DNA from: Candidatus Levyibacteriota bacterium
GTDB taxonomy: Bacteria; Patescibacteriota; Microgenomatia; Levybacterales; UBA12049
Assembly (NCBI GenBank): GCA_027459745.1
Contig: DAIDHL010000010.1
Coordinates: forward strand, 1-49,821
DNA length: 49,821 bases
Direction: 5' to 3'
This document shows, one piece after another, positions 42,327 to 49,821 of this stretch. The position numbers and the translations under genes are program-made. Every line of letters begins with the position of its first letter. Position 1 is the stretch's first letter. The notes beneath the pieces are model-generated. The model was not told the DNA's origin. It worked only from the letters and a program-made list of their open reading frames with translations, and did not search any database.

Positions 42327-43622
42327 TTAGCGGCCCACACCAAGGTAATTAAAACCTAATTTCTTCATTTCTACCGGATCATAAATATTTCTTCCATCAA
42401 TTAAATTAGCCGTTTTCATCATATCTTTAACCTTAGTCATATTCATTTCTTTAAACTCATTCCATTCAGTAACTAACATCAATAAATCGGCTTCTTTGGC
42501 TACCCCATATTCATCGTCACAGTAAACAATATCCTTTTCATCTTTGAAAATTTTTTTTCCATTTTCCTGAGCGATCGGATCAAAAGTTTTAATTTTGGCT
42601 CCTGCCTTTAATAAGGCCCGAATAATATAAATAGCTGGCGCATCACGCATATCGTCAGTATCAGGTTTGAAAGCCAAACCTAAAATACCGATAGTTTTAC
42701 CATCGACATCTCCCAGCATTTTTTTCGCTTTAGTAACCATCAACTCCATAGCTTCCAGGTTAATATCCTGAGCAGATTTTATCATTGAGAAATTGTAACC
42801 ATTTTCTTTGGCAATCGCATCTAAAGCTTTTACATCTTTGGGGAAACAAGATCCACCCCAACCCGCGCCGGCATTAAGAAAAGCGGTACCTATTCTACGA
42901 TCTAATCCAACTCCTCGCAACACATCAGGTCCGTTAGCTCCGGTTTTTTCTGAAAGCTGAGCAATGGCATTGGCAAAGGAAATTTTAATTGCCAAGAAAG
43001 CGTTTGAGGCGTATTTAATCATCTCAGCTGTAGGAATATTGGTCAAAACCATCTCTCCATCAATCGGCTTATGTAGTTCCACCAATTTGTCCTGAGCCTT
43101 TTGTGTTTCTGTACCGATGACAATACGACTTGGATGAAGTGTGTCAGTAATAGCAACTCCTTCGCGCAAGAATTCCGGCACAGAAGCGACATCAAATTCA
43201 GCATTTTCTGGTCTGACATTATTAATTAATTCTTTAACTTTAAAGTTAGTGCCAATGGGTACAGTACTTTTAACAATAACTACCGTATAATCCTGTAAAT
43301 GTTTGCCAATTTCTTCCGCTACGGAAAACACGACTGATAAATCTGCTTCACCTGTTGGCATTGGCGGAGTACCTACTGCAATAAAGACTACTTCTGATTC
43401 TTTTACACCGTCATAATCTAGAGAAAATAGTAAACGACCAGCATCAACGTTGCGTTTGACCATTTCCTCAAGACCCGGTTCGTATATAGGTAAAACACCA
43501 TTTTTAAGGTTATCAATCTTCTCCTGAGTATGTCCAATGACATGAACTGTATTACCTAAATCAGCAAATACTGTGGCTGTAACTAATCCAACATATCCAT
43601 GACCTACAAATGTAATTGTCAT
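42327..43622 (-). CDS. ugd: UDP-glucose 6-dehydrogenase
   Basis: 431 aa, full length. Rossmann start 'ITFVGHGYVGLVTATVFADL', 'FIAVGTPPMPTGEADLS', 'VVIVKSTVPIGT', the catalytic cysteine in 'GWGGSCFPKDVKAL' (about residue 260) and the C-terminal 'GLAFKPDTDDMRDAPA'. It oxidises UDP-glucose to UDP-glucuronate, the substrate of the UXS-like enzyme. Co-directional with the Nudix and rml genes (44-bp gap). Confidence 0.93.
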   Translation of the reverse strand: MTITFVGHGYVGLVTATVFADLGNTVHVIGHTQEKIDNLKNGVLPIYEPGLEEMVKRNVDAGRLLFSLDYDGVKESEVVFIAVGTPPMPTGEADLSVVFSVAEEIGKHLQDYTVVIVKSTVPIGTNFKVKELINNVRPENAEFDVASVPEFLREGVAITDTLHPSRIVIGTETQKAQDKLVELHKPIDGEMVLTNIPTAEMIKYASNAFLAIKISFANAIAQLSEKTGANGPDVLRGVGLDRRIGTAFLNAGAGWGGSCFPKDVKALDAIAKENGYNFSMIKSAQDINLEAMELMVTKAKKMLGDVDGKTIGILGLAFKPDTDDMRDAPAIYIIRALLKAGAKIKTFDPIAQENGKKIFKDEKDIVYCDDEYGVAKEADLLMLVTEWNEFKEMNMTKVKDMMKTANLIDGRNIYDPVEMKKLGFNYLGVGR

Positions 43623-43666
43623 AAAACAAGATTTATTTTAGCACTAAACCAACAATATAAAAAGAA

Positions 43667-44206
43667 TCAAATCTTCCCGCTTTGCCTTAATTTATCCACC
43701 CATAAAATATTAGTAACTGCTGCGGCCGTATTAATTTCCCCTGTTAACACTTTTTCTATCGCTTCTTGAAGAGGTAACTTCACTACAGAAATCTCCTCAG
43801 CCTCCTCAAGATCTCTCTTTACCATACTCAGCCCCTTGGCTAAAAATAATCTAGTCTCCCAGGTTAATATACTACTCGCTGCCTGATACTTACCTAATTC
43901 CAACCAATCAGTAGCAGTTATACCTGCTTCTTCTTGCAATTCCTTTTTTGCTGTATCTAATGCACTTAGACCATGTTCCACCATTCCCCCAACTGTTTGG
44001 AGTAAATATTTCTTATACATATACCTGTATTCTTTTATCAAATAAATATCTCCATTCTTGTCCATAGGAATAACTGAAATAGATGGATCACGCCGGCCCT
44101 GAAGATAAGTTCTTTTTGAACCATCTTTCAATTCCAGATTAACTTCATTAATCTTAAAAAAATCGGCTGTCAAAACAGTTTTTTCTGATAGAACTTTAGT
44201 ACTCAT
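43667..44206 (-). CDS. Nudix hydrolase, ADP-ribose pyrophosphatase-like
   Basis: 179 aa. The Nudix box is 'GGMVEHGLSALDTAKKELQE' followed by EAG; the core R/K-E-L-Q-E-E acidic cluster is present, but the first conserved glutamate (usually G-E before the helix) is leucine. 'RRDPSISVIPMD' and 'YLIKEYRYMYKKYLLQ' fit ADP-ribose/nucleotide-sugar pyrophosphatases. It overlaps the upstream Nudix gene by four bases (ATGA). In this setting it may clear nucleotide-sugar by-products. Confidence 0.8.
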   Translation of the reverse strand: MSTKVLSEKTVLTADFFKINEVNLELKDGSKRTYLQGRRDPSISVIPMDKNGDIYLIKEYRYMYKKYLLQTVGGMVEHGLSALDTAKKELQEEAGITATDWLELGKYQAASSILTWETRLFLAKGLSMVKRDLEEAEEISVVKLPLQEAIEKVLTGEINTAAAVTNILWVDKLRQSGKI

Positions 44207-44754
44207 AATTCATTTTTCTTTATATATTCCTCCAGATAATGATAAGCGACAATCGTTGGACCATCTAAAATCTTCCGCTGAGAAATTAATTGTCCCATTT
44301 CCTCAAAAGTTGAATCAACATATTCAAAAAATTCTCCCTCTTCCGGCTTGGACTCTCCCTGTTCTAAATCTGTCGCTAAATAAACATAACATTTCTGGTC
44401 TGTCGTACCTGGCCCATACCAGTACCAACCAAGTTCTATTAGTTTGTCAGCTTTCATTCCCATCTCTTCTTCTAACTCAATAACTGCGGTATCATAAGGA
44501 TTTTTACCCTCCACAAAACCCATAGGAAATTCTAACGAGATATTTTTAATATGATATCTAAATTGTTTTACTAAATGCAATTTTTTATCGGCAGACATGG
44601 GAATAACCACGCTAAAAGGTGATTTTCTGCGGACATAAAAAGTCCCTGTTTTACCATCAGGAAACTCTACTTCATCTTTCCAGATTTCCCAATATTTATT
44701 TTTATAATCTATCTTTGAAGACAAAGTTTTCCAATTAGTTGAAACTTTAGACAT
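44203..44754 (-). CDS. Nudix hydrolase
   Basis: 183 aa. 'FPMGFVEGKNPYDTAVIELE' followed by EEMG is the Nudix box with the catalytic E-L-E-E-E cluster; 'HLVKQFRYHIKNISLEFPMG' precedes it. It is a paralogous-looking partner of the next gene, with which it overlaps by four bases, suggesting a heteromer or two related substrates. Lies between rmlD and ugd. Confidence 0.8.
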   Translation of the reverse strand: MSKVSTNWKTLSSKIDYKNKYWEIWKDEVEFPDGKTGTFYVRRKSPFSVVIPMSADKKLHLVKQFRYHIKNISLEFPMGFVEGKNPYDTAVIELEEEMGMKADKLIELGWYWYGPGTTDQKCYVYLATDLEQGESKPEEGEFFEYVDSTFEEMGQLISQRKILDGPTIVAYHYLEEYIKKNEL

Positions 44755-44788
44755 AGTTTAAAATTTACCTACAAGTACCTGCTATATG

Positions 44789-45673
44789 TCATTCAGGCTT
44801 GTCCAGAATCTGCCCCATTTTGGATTTAATAATCTCTAAACTTTCTTGTAAAGAATGTAACTTAACTCCCAAATTTAAAATTTTAGAACTACTCAATGAA
44901 GTATTAAAAGGCCTGAATGCTTTACCGGCAAAATATTCTTCGCGTGTTGTAGTACCGATCAATCTTTTATCTAAACTAAAAGCCTCCGCAATCTGTTGAG
45001 CAATGCTGTATGGAGTCAAAGCTTCAGAGCCACCCACATGATAAATACCTCGCGCATTTTGTGTGATTAAAATATCCATTGCTTGGGCTAAATCATCCAG
45101 CCAGGTGGGTGTAAATGTTTCATCCGTAATTCCTTTGATGGGTAAATTTTGCGACAAACGATTATATATCGCCTGCACAAAATGTTTTTTATTATTGAGA
45201 AATGTAAAGGGAAAAGCGATACGCAAAATAAGAAAATGCAAACCTGAATTTTCAACTATTTTTTCTCCTTCAGCTTTGGTAACCGCATACCAATCTTGGG
45301 GATCTCTATCATCATCTTCAGAATAATTACCTTTATCGCCAGAAAAAACTAAATCAGTAGAAATATAAATTAATTTTTTATTGTCTTTTTTACACGCTTC
45401 AACGACATTCTTAACCCCTGTGACATTGATCTTCCACGCTTCACCATTCTCACCCAACTCTTTGTCTTTCTCACATCCATCCACATCGGCTTTAGCCGCA
45501 TATAAAATTACCCATTCATGTTCATTGTCTTGGGAAATAATTTCTAAACTTGGTGGATTAGTAATGTCTAGGCCACTTGCTCGACTTAAGTCAGTAAATG
45601 TATATTTGGCATTTAAAACTGCTGCGACTCTGGATCCAACTAACCCGTTTCCTCCGATGGTAAATATATTCAT
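44789..45673 (-). CDS. rmlD: dTDP-4-dehydrorhamnose reductase (RmlD)-like
   Basis: 294 aa. NADPH loop 'IFTIGGNGLVGSRVAAVL', 'ILYAAKADVDGCEKD' (the RmlD-type A-x-x-x-V-D-x-x-E segment), 'YISTDLVFSGDKGNYSEDD', catalytic 'DWYAVTKAEGEKIV' and 'TPTWLDDLAQAM'. It would reduce a dTDP-4-keto-6-deoxyhexose. With no rmlC in view, the exact product (L-rhamnose or another deoxysugar) is open. Part of the rmlA-rmlB-cupin-rmlD run. Confidence 0.82.
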   Translation of the reverse strand: MNIFTIGGNGLVGSRVAAVLNAKYTFTDLSRASGLDITNPPSLEIISQDNEHEWVILYAAKADVDGCEKDKELGENGEAWKINVTGVKNVVEACKKDNKKLIYISTDLVFSGDKGNYSEDDDRDPQDWYAVTKAEGEKIVENSGLHFLILRIAFPFTFLNNKKHFVQAIYNRLSQNLPIKGITDETFTPTWLDDLAQAMDILITQNARGIYHVGGSEALTPYSIAQQIAEAFSLDKRLIGTTTREEYFAGKAFRPFNTSLSSSKILNLGVKLHSLQESLEIIKSKMGQILDKPE

Positions 45674-45701
45674 AAAGATATAAATTTAAAATAGTATTAA
45701 A

Positions 45702-46115
45702 CTAGACTTCTTTTATGTTCTTGTCTCTAATAGTGAGGTACTGTTGATAATCTTCTAAGTAATCACTTCTATCTGGGTTATAATTGGTCGAAGACAACGC
45801 TAATAAAATCGCATCGGAAGAAAAGTCCTTAAACCCATGCCAAACATAATTGGGGACATACAAAGCTGTTTCGCCTCCAGACATGCTTATCTCCTCTTTT
45901 CCCTTACCACTATCAATAACCGCCGTGCAAGAACCACTTAACAATAAAAAAAATTCTTTTTCTCTATAATGACAATGTTCACCCGTAGCTTGCTTGGCCT
46001 CCGAAATAAAATAAATTCTTTTAACTTCAAAATCTATATAATCTTTAAGCTCTACTGGATGCATTATGAATTTTTCAGTGGATTTATTCTCTATGTCTAT
46101 AATTTTAAACTTCAT
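45702..46115 (-). CDS. FdtA/WxcM-like sugar-nucleotide cupin
   Basis: 137 aa single cupin. 'RIYFISEAKQATGEHCHYRE' then 'KEFFLLLSGSCTAVIDSG' and 'ALYVPNYVWHGFKDFSSDAI' with 'LLALSSTNYNPDRSDYLEDY' match the FdtA/QdtA 3,4-ketoisomerase family (its 'G..H.H' and 'P..VWH...DFS.d...LVLAS..Y...DYI.DY' pattern). These act on dTDP-4-keto-6-deoxyglucose. It occupies the place of rmlC between rmlB and rmlD. RmlC proteins are longer (about 180 aa) and lack this pattern. Confidence 0.78.
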   Translation of the reverse strand: MKFKIIDIENKSTEKFIMHPVELKDYIDFEVKRIYFISEAKQATGEHCHYREKEFFLLLSGSCTAVIDSGKGKEEISMSGGETALYVPNYVWHGFKDFSSDAILLALSSTNYNPDRSDYLEDYQQYLTIRDKNIKEV

Positions 46116-46124
46116 AGAAAGATA

Positions 46125-47189
46125 TTAAGTAGAGGACTGCTGTTTTTCATCACTTCTTTCGAGTCCTTTTTGGAACACATTCATCTCGTTCTGTTTTTTT
46201 TGCCAAATATTCTCTACCCATTGTGTATTATTTTTATACCATTCAATTGTTTCTTTTAGACCTTGCTCGAATTTATCACGAGTATATTCTGGTATCCAAC
46301 CTAGAGCTGTTATTTTACTGGAGTCAATCGCATAACGTCTGTCATGACCAGGACGATCAGTAACATATTCTATTTTATCTTCCCCAAAACCCATAAGTTT
46401 AAGAACCATTTTAGTAATTTCCAAATTACTTCGTTCATTATCGACTCCAATATTATAAACTTCTCCCAAAACACCTTTATGTAATAACAAATCCAATGCT
46501 TTAGCGTGATCTACTGCATGAATCCAGTCACGAATATTTAACCCATCTCCGTATACTGGAACTTTTTCTCCTTTTAGTAATTTGAATACAAAAAATGGAA
46601 TTAACTTCTCCGGAAATTGATATGGTCCATAGTTATTAGAACAGTGTGTAACAATAACTGGAACTTTATGTGTAATCCAATATGCATTACACATCAAGTC
46701 TCCTCCTGCTTTCGCAGCTGCATAAGGCATATTCGGCCAGATAGGAGTTGTCTCTGTGAATTTTCTATCCTCATTTAAACCCAGTGAGCCAAAAACTTCA
46801 TCTGTCGAAACTTGAATAAATCTTTCAATCTTATTAAATCGCACTGCATCCAAAATCATTTGTACACCTAACGTATTAGTTAAAACGAATTCTTTCGTTC
46901 CACCATGAATTGAACGATCTACATGAGTTTCTGCCGCAAAATTAATAATATGGGTAATATTATGTTTGCTGATTACTTCATTAAGACGATCTAGGTCAGT
47001 AATATCTCCTTGTTCAAATTTATAACGTGGATTATTTTCAATCTCCCTAAGATTATCCAAATTACCTGCATAAGTGAGCTTGTCATAATTAACAATCTCA
47101 TAGTCCGAATGCGCTTTTAAAGCAAAAAGAATATAATTTGTACCGATAAATCCTGCTCCACCACAAACTAAAAGTTTCATATTATTCAT
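46125..47189 (-). CDS. rmlB: dTDP-glucose 4,6-dehydratase
   Basis: 354 aa. 'LLVCGGAGFIGTNYILFALK', 'YDKLTYAGNLDNLREIENNP', 'FAAETHVDRSIHGG', 'VSTDEVFGSLG', 'PYAAAKAGGDLMCNAY' (Y-x-x-x-K type) and 'NNYGPYQFPEKLIPFF' are all diagnostic for RmlB. It makes dTDP-4-keto-6-deoxyglucose. The start overlaps rmlA by eight bases. The C-terminal 30 residues are a polar tail beyond the usual end. Confidence 0.94.
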   Translation of the reverse strand: MNNMKLLVCGGAGFIGTNYILFALKAHSDYEIVNYDKLTYAGNLDNLREIENNPRYKFEQGDITDLDRLNEVISKHNITHIINFAAETHVDRSIHGGTKEFVLTNTLGVQMILDAVRFNKIERFIQVSTDEVFGSLGLNEDRKFTETTPIWPNMPYAAAKAGGDLMCNAYWITHKVPVIVTHCSNNYGPYQFPEKLIPFFVFKLLKGEKVPVYGDGLNIRDWIHAVDHAKALDLLLHKGVLGEVYNIGVDNERSNLEITKMVLKLMGFGEDKIEYVTDRPGHDRRYAIDSSKITALGWIPEYTRDKFEQGLKETIEWYKNNTQWVENIWQKKQNEMNVFQKGLERSDEKQQSST

Positions 47190-47907
47190 TATACGTTTTT
47201 TTTGCTTTCTCTGCCATATAATTATTTACTCTCAGTAAACTATCAAATGTCCCGGCATCTTCCCAAATTCCCTTCACAAATTCTACTTTCAATTCAGATT
47301 TTTCTCGATATTGATTAACAACATCTACAATTTCAATTTCACCTCTGTTGGAAGGCTTTACATTTTTAGCTAAAGCCGAAACATTATTATCAAAAATATA
47401 AATACCTACCTGAGCGTATTCGCTTTTGGGCTGTGTTGGTTTTTCTTCAATAGACAACACTTTATTATTCTCATCAAATTCTATAATTCCATAACGTTGA
47501 GGATCTGGCACTTTCTTGGCAAATACCATTGCTCCGGACTGAAAATTGTTAATATAAGTACTAAAATCATCATCAAAAATATTGTCTCCTAAAATCATGG
47601 TCACATTATCATTGCCAATAAATTTTTCACCCACGATAAAAGCATCGGCCAGACCACGTGGTTCTTCTTGAATTTCATAGGTAAATCTTGCTCCAAAATC
47701 TCTACCACTACCTAATAGATTCAAAAAGTGGCCTGCGTAGTCGGGAGCGATAATAATTAAAATATCTTTTATCCCAGCATTAATCAATGTTTCCAGGGGA
47801 TAAAAAATCATTGGTTTATTATATACAGGCAAAAGCTGTTTTGAGGTTATTTTTGTCAGGGGTCTTAGGCGAGTAGCTCTCCCACCTGCTAATACAATTC
47901 CTTTCAT
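47182..47907 (-). CDS. rmlA: Glucose-1-phosphate thymidylyltransferase (short form)
   Basis: 241 aa. Nucleotidyltransferase start 'GIVLAGGRATRLRPLTKITS', 'KQLLPVYNKPMIFYPLETLI', 'EPRGLADAFIVGEKFI', 'MILGDNIFDD' (metal site) and 'SIEEKPTQPKSEYAQVGIYI'. It makes dTDP-glucose. It is about 50 residues shorter than enterobacterial RmlA, lacking the C-terminal regulatory part, like the short archaeal-type enzymes. First gene of the sugar operon; promoter 47932-47961. Confidence 0.92.
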   Translation of the reverse strand: MKGIVLAGGRATRLRPLTKITSKQLLPVYNKPMIFYPLETLINAGIKDILIIIAPDYAGHFLNLLGSGRDFGARFTYEIQEEPRGLADAFIVGEKFIGNDNVTMILGDNIFDDDFSTYINNFQSGAMVFAKKVPDPQRYGIIEFDENNKVLSIEEKPTQPKSEYAQVGIYIFDNNVSALAKNVKPSNRGEIEIVDVVNQYREKSELKVEFVKGIWEDAGTFDSLLRVNNYMAEKAKKTYNE

Positions 47908-47931
47908 AGCGAATATGAGTTATTCTAACAT

Positions 47932-47961
47932 ATTATACCCAACACTGCATCAAATAGTCAA
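47932..47961 (-). promoter_or_regulatory. rml operon promoter
   Basis: Minus-strand TTGACT (47961-47956), 18-bp spacer, TATAAT (47937-47932). Here the -10 ends 24 bases before the rmlA ATG, so this transcript has a short conventional leader. Confidence 0.7.
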
Positions 47962-48060
47962 AAATCAAGCTGTTTTTTATAACTAGCTACGACTAAACTT
48001 TTAAGTTTATGCCTGAAAGAATTTGCATTATAAAATAGATTATGAGAGACTAGGAACATA

Positions 48061-48987
48061 ATGGCGGCAGAATTATCAATTATCATCCTTAACTATAATA
48101 CCAAAGCTATCACTCTTCAGGCCATTGAATCGATTGAAAAAAATTATCCTAAAGAGGTCGCTAGTGGAGCGTATGAGGTAATCGTTACAGATAACGCTTC
48201 TCCAGATGACTCTTTAGCCGCATTCAGACAATATAAAAAAATATCCAAAATTAAGTCTTTTCATGTGGTTGATAACGGTGGTAATATCGGCTTTTCAGCT
48301 GGCAACAACAAAGGAGTGCCTTATGCAAAAGGACAATATGTACTATTCCTAAATCCAGACACCATTTCTTATCCTAATACACTTTCATATATGCTCAATT
48401 TTATGAGAAATCACCCTGAAGTTGGGGCAGCTTCCTGTAAACTAATCAATAAAGATGGAAAACTCGATTTTAATTGTCATCGTGGTTTCCCTACACCCTG
48501 GAATTCATTTTGCTACTTCTCAGGTTTACAAAGACTATTTCCCCATAACAAAATTTTTGCTGGATACACACAAGGATGGAAAGATTTGAACACCACTCAC
48601 GAAGTAGACGCCATAGAGGGTGCTTTTCTACTCATACCTTATAAGGTGGGAGAGAGAATTGGATGGTGGGATGAAGATTATTTTTTTAATGGTGAAGATC
48701 TTCAATTTTGTTTTGACATCAAAAAATTAGGTTATAAAATCTATTATGTTGGCGAAGTGAGTATTATGCACATTGGGGGTGCCGCCAGTGGTATTAAAAA
48801 AAGCGGAGCAGTTGTTAGTACAGCTAATATTGAAATAAAGCGCAAGGTTCAAGGCTGGCGTTTTGACTCTATGAAAAAATTTTATCTTAAAAACTATGCC
48901 AAATCTAATCCGTTTTTCATCAATTGGCTAGTATTAAGCGGGATAAATTATTTATACAGGAAAAACTTACCACAAACCACACAATAG
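48061..48987 (+). CDS. GT2 glycosyltransferase, rhamnosyltransferase-like
   Basis: 308 aa. GT-A fold: 'LSIIILNYNTKAITLQAIES', 'VIVTDNASPDDSLAAF', 'NGGNIGFSAGNNKGVPYAKG', 'VLFLNPDT' (D-x-D-like metal site), 'GAFLLIPYKVGERIGWWDED' and 'FFNGEDLQFCFDIKKLGYKI'. This is the GT2 subgroup that includes rhamnosyltransferases, fitting the dTDP- and GDP-deoxysugar genes alongside. A C-terminal polar tail follows. A weak TAGGA eight bases before the ATG may be a Shine-Dalgarno. Divergent from rmlA. Confidence 0.88.
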   Translation: MAAELSIIILNYNTKAITLQAIESIEKNYPKEVASGAYEVIVTDNASPDDSLAAFRQYKKISKIKSFHVVDNGGNIGFSAGNNKGVPYAKGQYVLFLNPDTISYPNTLSYMLNFMRNHPEVGAASCKLINKDGKLDFNCHRGFPTPWNSFCYFSGLQRLFPHNKIFAGYTQGWKDLNTTHEVDAIEGAFLLIPYKVGERIGWWDEDYFFNGEDLQFCFDIKKLGYKIYYVGEVSIMHIGGAASGIKKSGAVVSTANIEIKRKVQGWRFDSMKKFYLKNYAKSNPFFINWLVLSGINYLYRKNLPQTTQ

Positions 48988-49030
48988 TTTATATCCTTCA
49001 GCAATAACCATAGATAAAAAATTATAAAAG

Positions 49031-49324
49031 TCAAGATTGTAGCTGAAACATAAAAAAGGCGATACTCGTACCCAAAAATCCCATCAGGATATATTCCAAA
49101 ACTATCTGTGGATGTAAATCATGATTTAGATAATGATGCATGCTCGCCCAAACCACATACACAATGCTGGTAGAGATAACAATCAACATCTGTGTGGAAA
49201 TATGCGGAGCAGCTAAAAATACCATATAATAGCTTGTCAGCTGAAGAAGAACTAATGAAATATAATATAAAAAATGTTGACGAATATGAGGATGAATAAA
49301 ACTATTTACAGTACTTTTGATCAT
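49031..49324 (-). CDS. Small three-TM membrane protein
   Basis: 97 aa, three hydrophobic helices (about residues 16-37, 42-62 and 74-94) and several histidines in the loops ('FIHPHIRQHF', 'SMHHYLNHDLHPQ'). The start overlaps the end of the CAP-domain gene by four bases, so it is translated with it. Family not recognised. Confidence 0.65.
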   Translation of the reverse strand: MIKSTVNSFIHPHIRQHFLYYISLVLLQLTSYYMVFLAAPHISTQMLIVISTSIVYVVWASMHHYLNHDLHPQIVLEYILMGFLGTSIAFFMFQLQS

Positions 49325-49821
49325 AACGTAACTCCTTTACCCATGATGAATAATATTAATAATAGTATCATACCTAAAAAAAGAATATGATCAACATTGT
49401 GAGAAACAAATCTTACCACTTGTTTTCTTTCTAAGAAGATTAGATCTAAAATTAAGGCTATAATCAAAACCAAAATTACTACTATTGCTAAGTTTCTACT
49501 AAAGGCTGCACTATCGACTAATGGCTTAGCACTCGTATTGGCCAGTTTGTTTATAATTTTTTGCTGAGTAACTTTACCTACAAGTTTCATATTTGGAGTT
49601 GGGGAGATGAAAATTGTAGGTGAGACCACATTCGCTGACGAACTAGAATTAGCCGATAGAGCTAGTTCAGCTACACTATTATTGGCCGACAGTGTACTTG
49701 GCGCGGCAGAAGGAGGCTGACTGCCAAACATTTCTACTACTAATACTGTATCTTCACCGGTCAAGTTTCCTTCTTCAATTGCAAAACCAATATCTTTGTA
49801 ATTAGGTGAAAGTATATTTGC
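49321..49821 (-). CDS. CAP-domain membrane protein, partial at the window edge
   Basis: The frame stays open to the last base of the window; 166 aa are visible. The first residues, 'ANILSPNYKDIGFAIEEGNL' then 'TGEDTVLVVEMFG', match the C-terminus of a YkwD-type CAP/SCP domain ('H..NIL...y..iGi....g........FG'). A Ser/Ala/Pro-rich linker follows, then two TM helices (about 45 and 15 residues before the end). So this is a surface-exposed CAP protein anchored by its C-terminus. The start and most of the CAP domain lie outside the window. Confidence 0.7.
   Translation of the reverse strand, partial: ANILSPNYKDIGFAIEEGNLTGEDTVLVVEMFGSQPPSAAPSTLSANNSVAELALSANSSSSANVVSPTIFISPTPNMKLVGKVTQQKIINKLANTSAKPLVDSAAFSRNLAIVVILVLIIALILDLIFLERKQVVRFVSHNVDHILFLGMILLLILFIMGKGVTL

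Noticed and set aside
1-49821. Alternative genetic code (TGA as glycine, as in some Patescibacteria)
   Set aside because: TGA ends well-recognised proteins at normal length (for example the Nudix gene ending at 43667), so the standard bacterial code applies.
1-49821. tRNA or rRNA genes and transposases
   Set aside because: None recognised while reading the intergenic regions and products; no cloverleaf with a CCA end or DDE motif was seen.

Overview
The window is an AT-rich (roughly one-third G+C by eye), gene-dense bacterial chromosome segment. Genes are short, often overlapping, and use TGA as a normal stop. The content (short RmlA, a polyprenyl-phosphate-mannose-synthase/GtrA fusion beside a GT39-type transferase, CAP and RDD membrane proteins, many GNAT/VOC orphans, type I restriction genes) fits Candidate Phyla Radiation / Patescibacteria, perhaps Microgenomates-like. 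This is an inference: the window has no rRNA or marker gene to prove it.

Layout. 1-3.4 kb: a tandem GNAT, a VOC protein, a HAD-like protein, an orphan, and intergenic DNA full of palindromic and direct repeats. 3.4-17.2 kb: a defence-type region on the minus strand. It has a PD-(D/E)XK-type protein, a multi-TM protein, a complete type I R-M operon (hsdR-hsdM-hsdS), a NERD protein, and a compact second operon of an HsdM-like methylase, a KilA-N protein, a zinc ribbon and a small TM protein whose reading frame is broken at an A7 run. A P-loop protein and a GNAT follow. 17.3-21.2 kb: small orphans, a histidine phosphatase, a DAG-kinase-like lipid kinase, a decayed PadR-like regulator and an RDD-CAP fusion. 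21.5-25 kb: a MacAB-like efflux operon. 25-31 kb: GNAT, membrane proteins, a TrmH-type methyltransferase, a histidine kinase/response regulator pair and a frameshifted small membrane gene. 30.9-32.9 kb: a phosphoribosyltransferase-like gene and a LOG-like gene behind a canonical T-box leader. 33.3-35.2 kb: divergent marR/MFS efflux genes. 36.2-49 kb: an envelope-sugar region (GT39, DPM1-GtrA, UXS, GMD, RMD, UGD, two Nudix, RmlD, FdtA-like cupin, RmlB, RmlA, GT2). The right edge cuts a membrane-anchored CAP protein.

How the genes work together. The sugar genes would supply UDP-glucuronate and UDP-xylose, GDP-deoxyhexose (probably GDP-rhamnose) and dTDP-deoxysugars for surface glycans; the GT2, GT39 and DPM-like enzymes would use them. 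The defence region pairs a classical type I system with a methylase/KilA-N/zinc-ribbon/TM operon of unclear function.

The most notable signals are: (1) the hsdM-KilA-N-Zn-ribbon-TM operon with no hsdS or hsdR of its own, and the A7 frameshift in its last gene; (2) a T-box riboswitch in front of a PRTase/LOG pair rather than an aminoacyl-tRNA synthetase; (3) a repeated promoter geometry in which the -10 box ends about 6 nt before the start codon, implying widespread leaderless mRNAs; (4) an rml cluster with an FdtA-type cupin where rmlC is expected.
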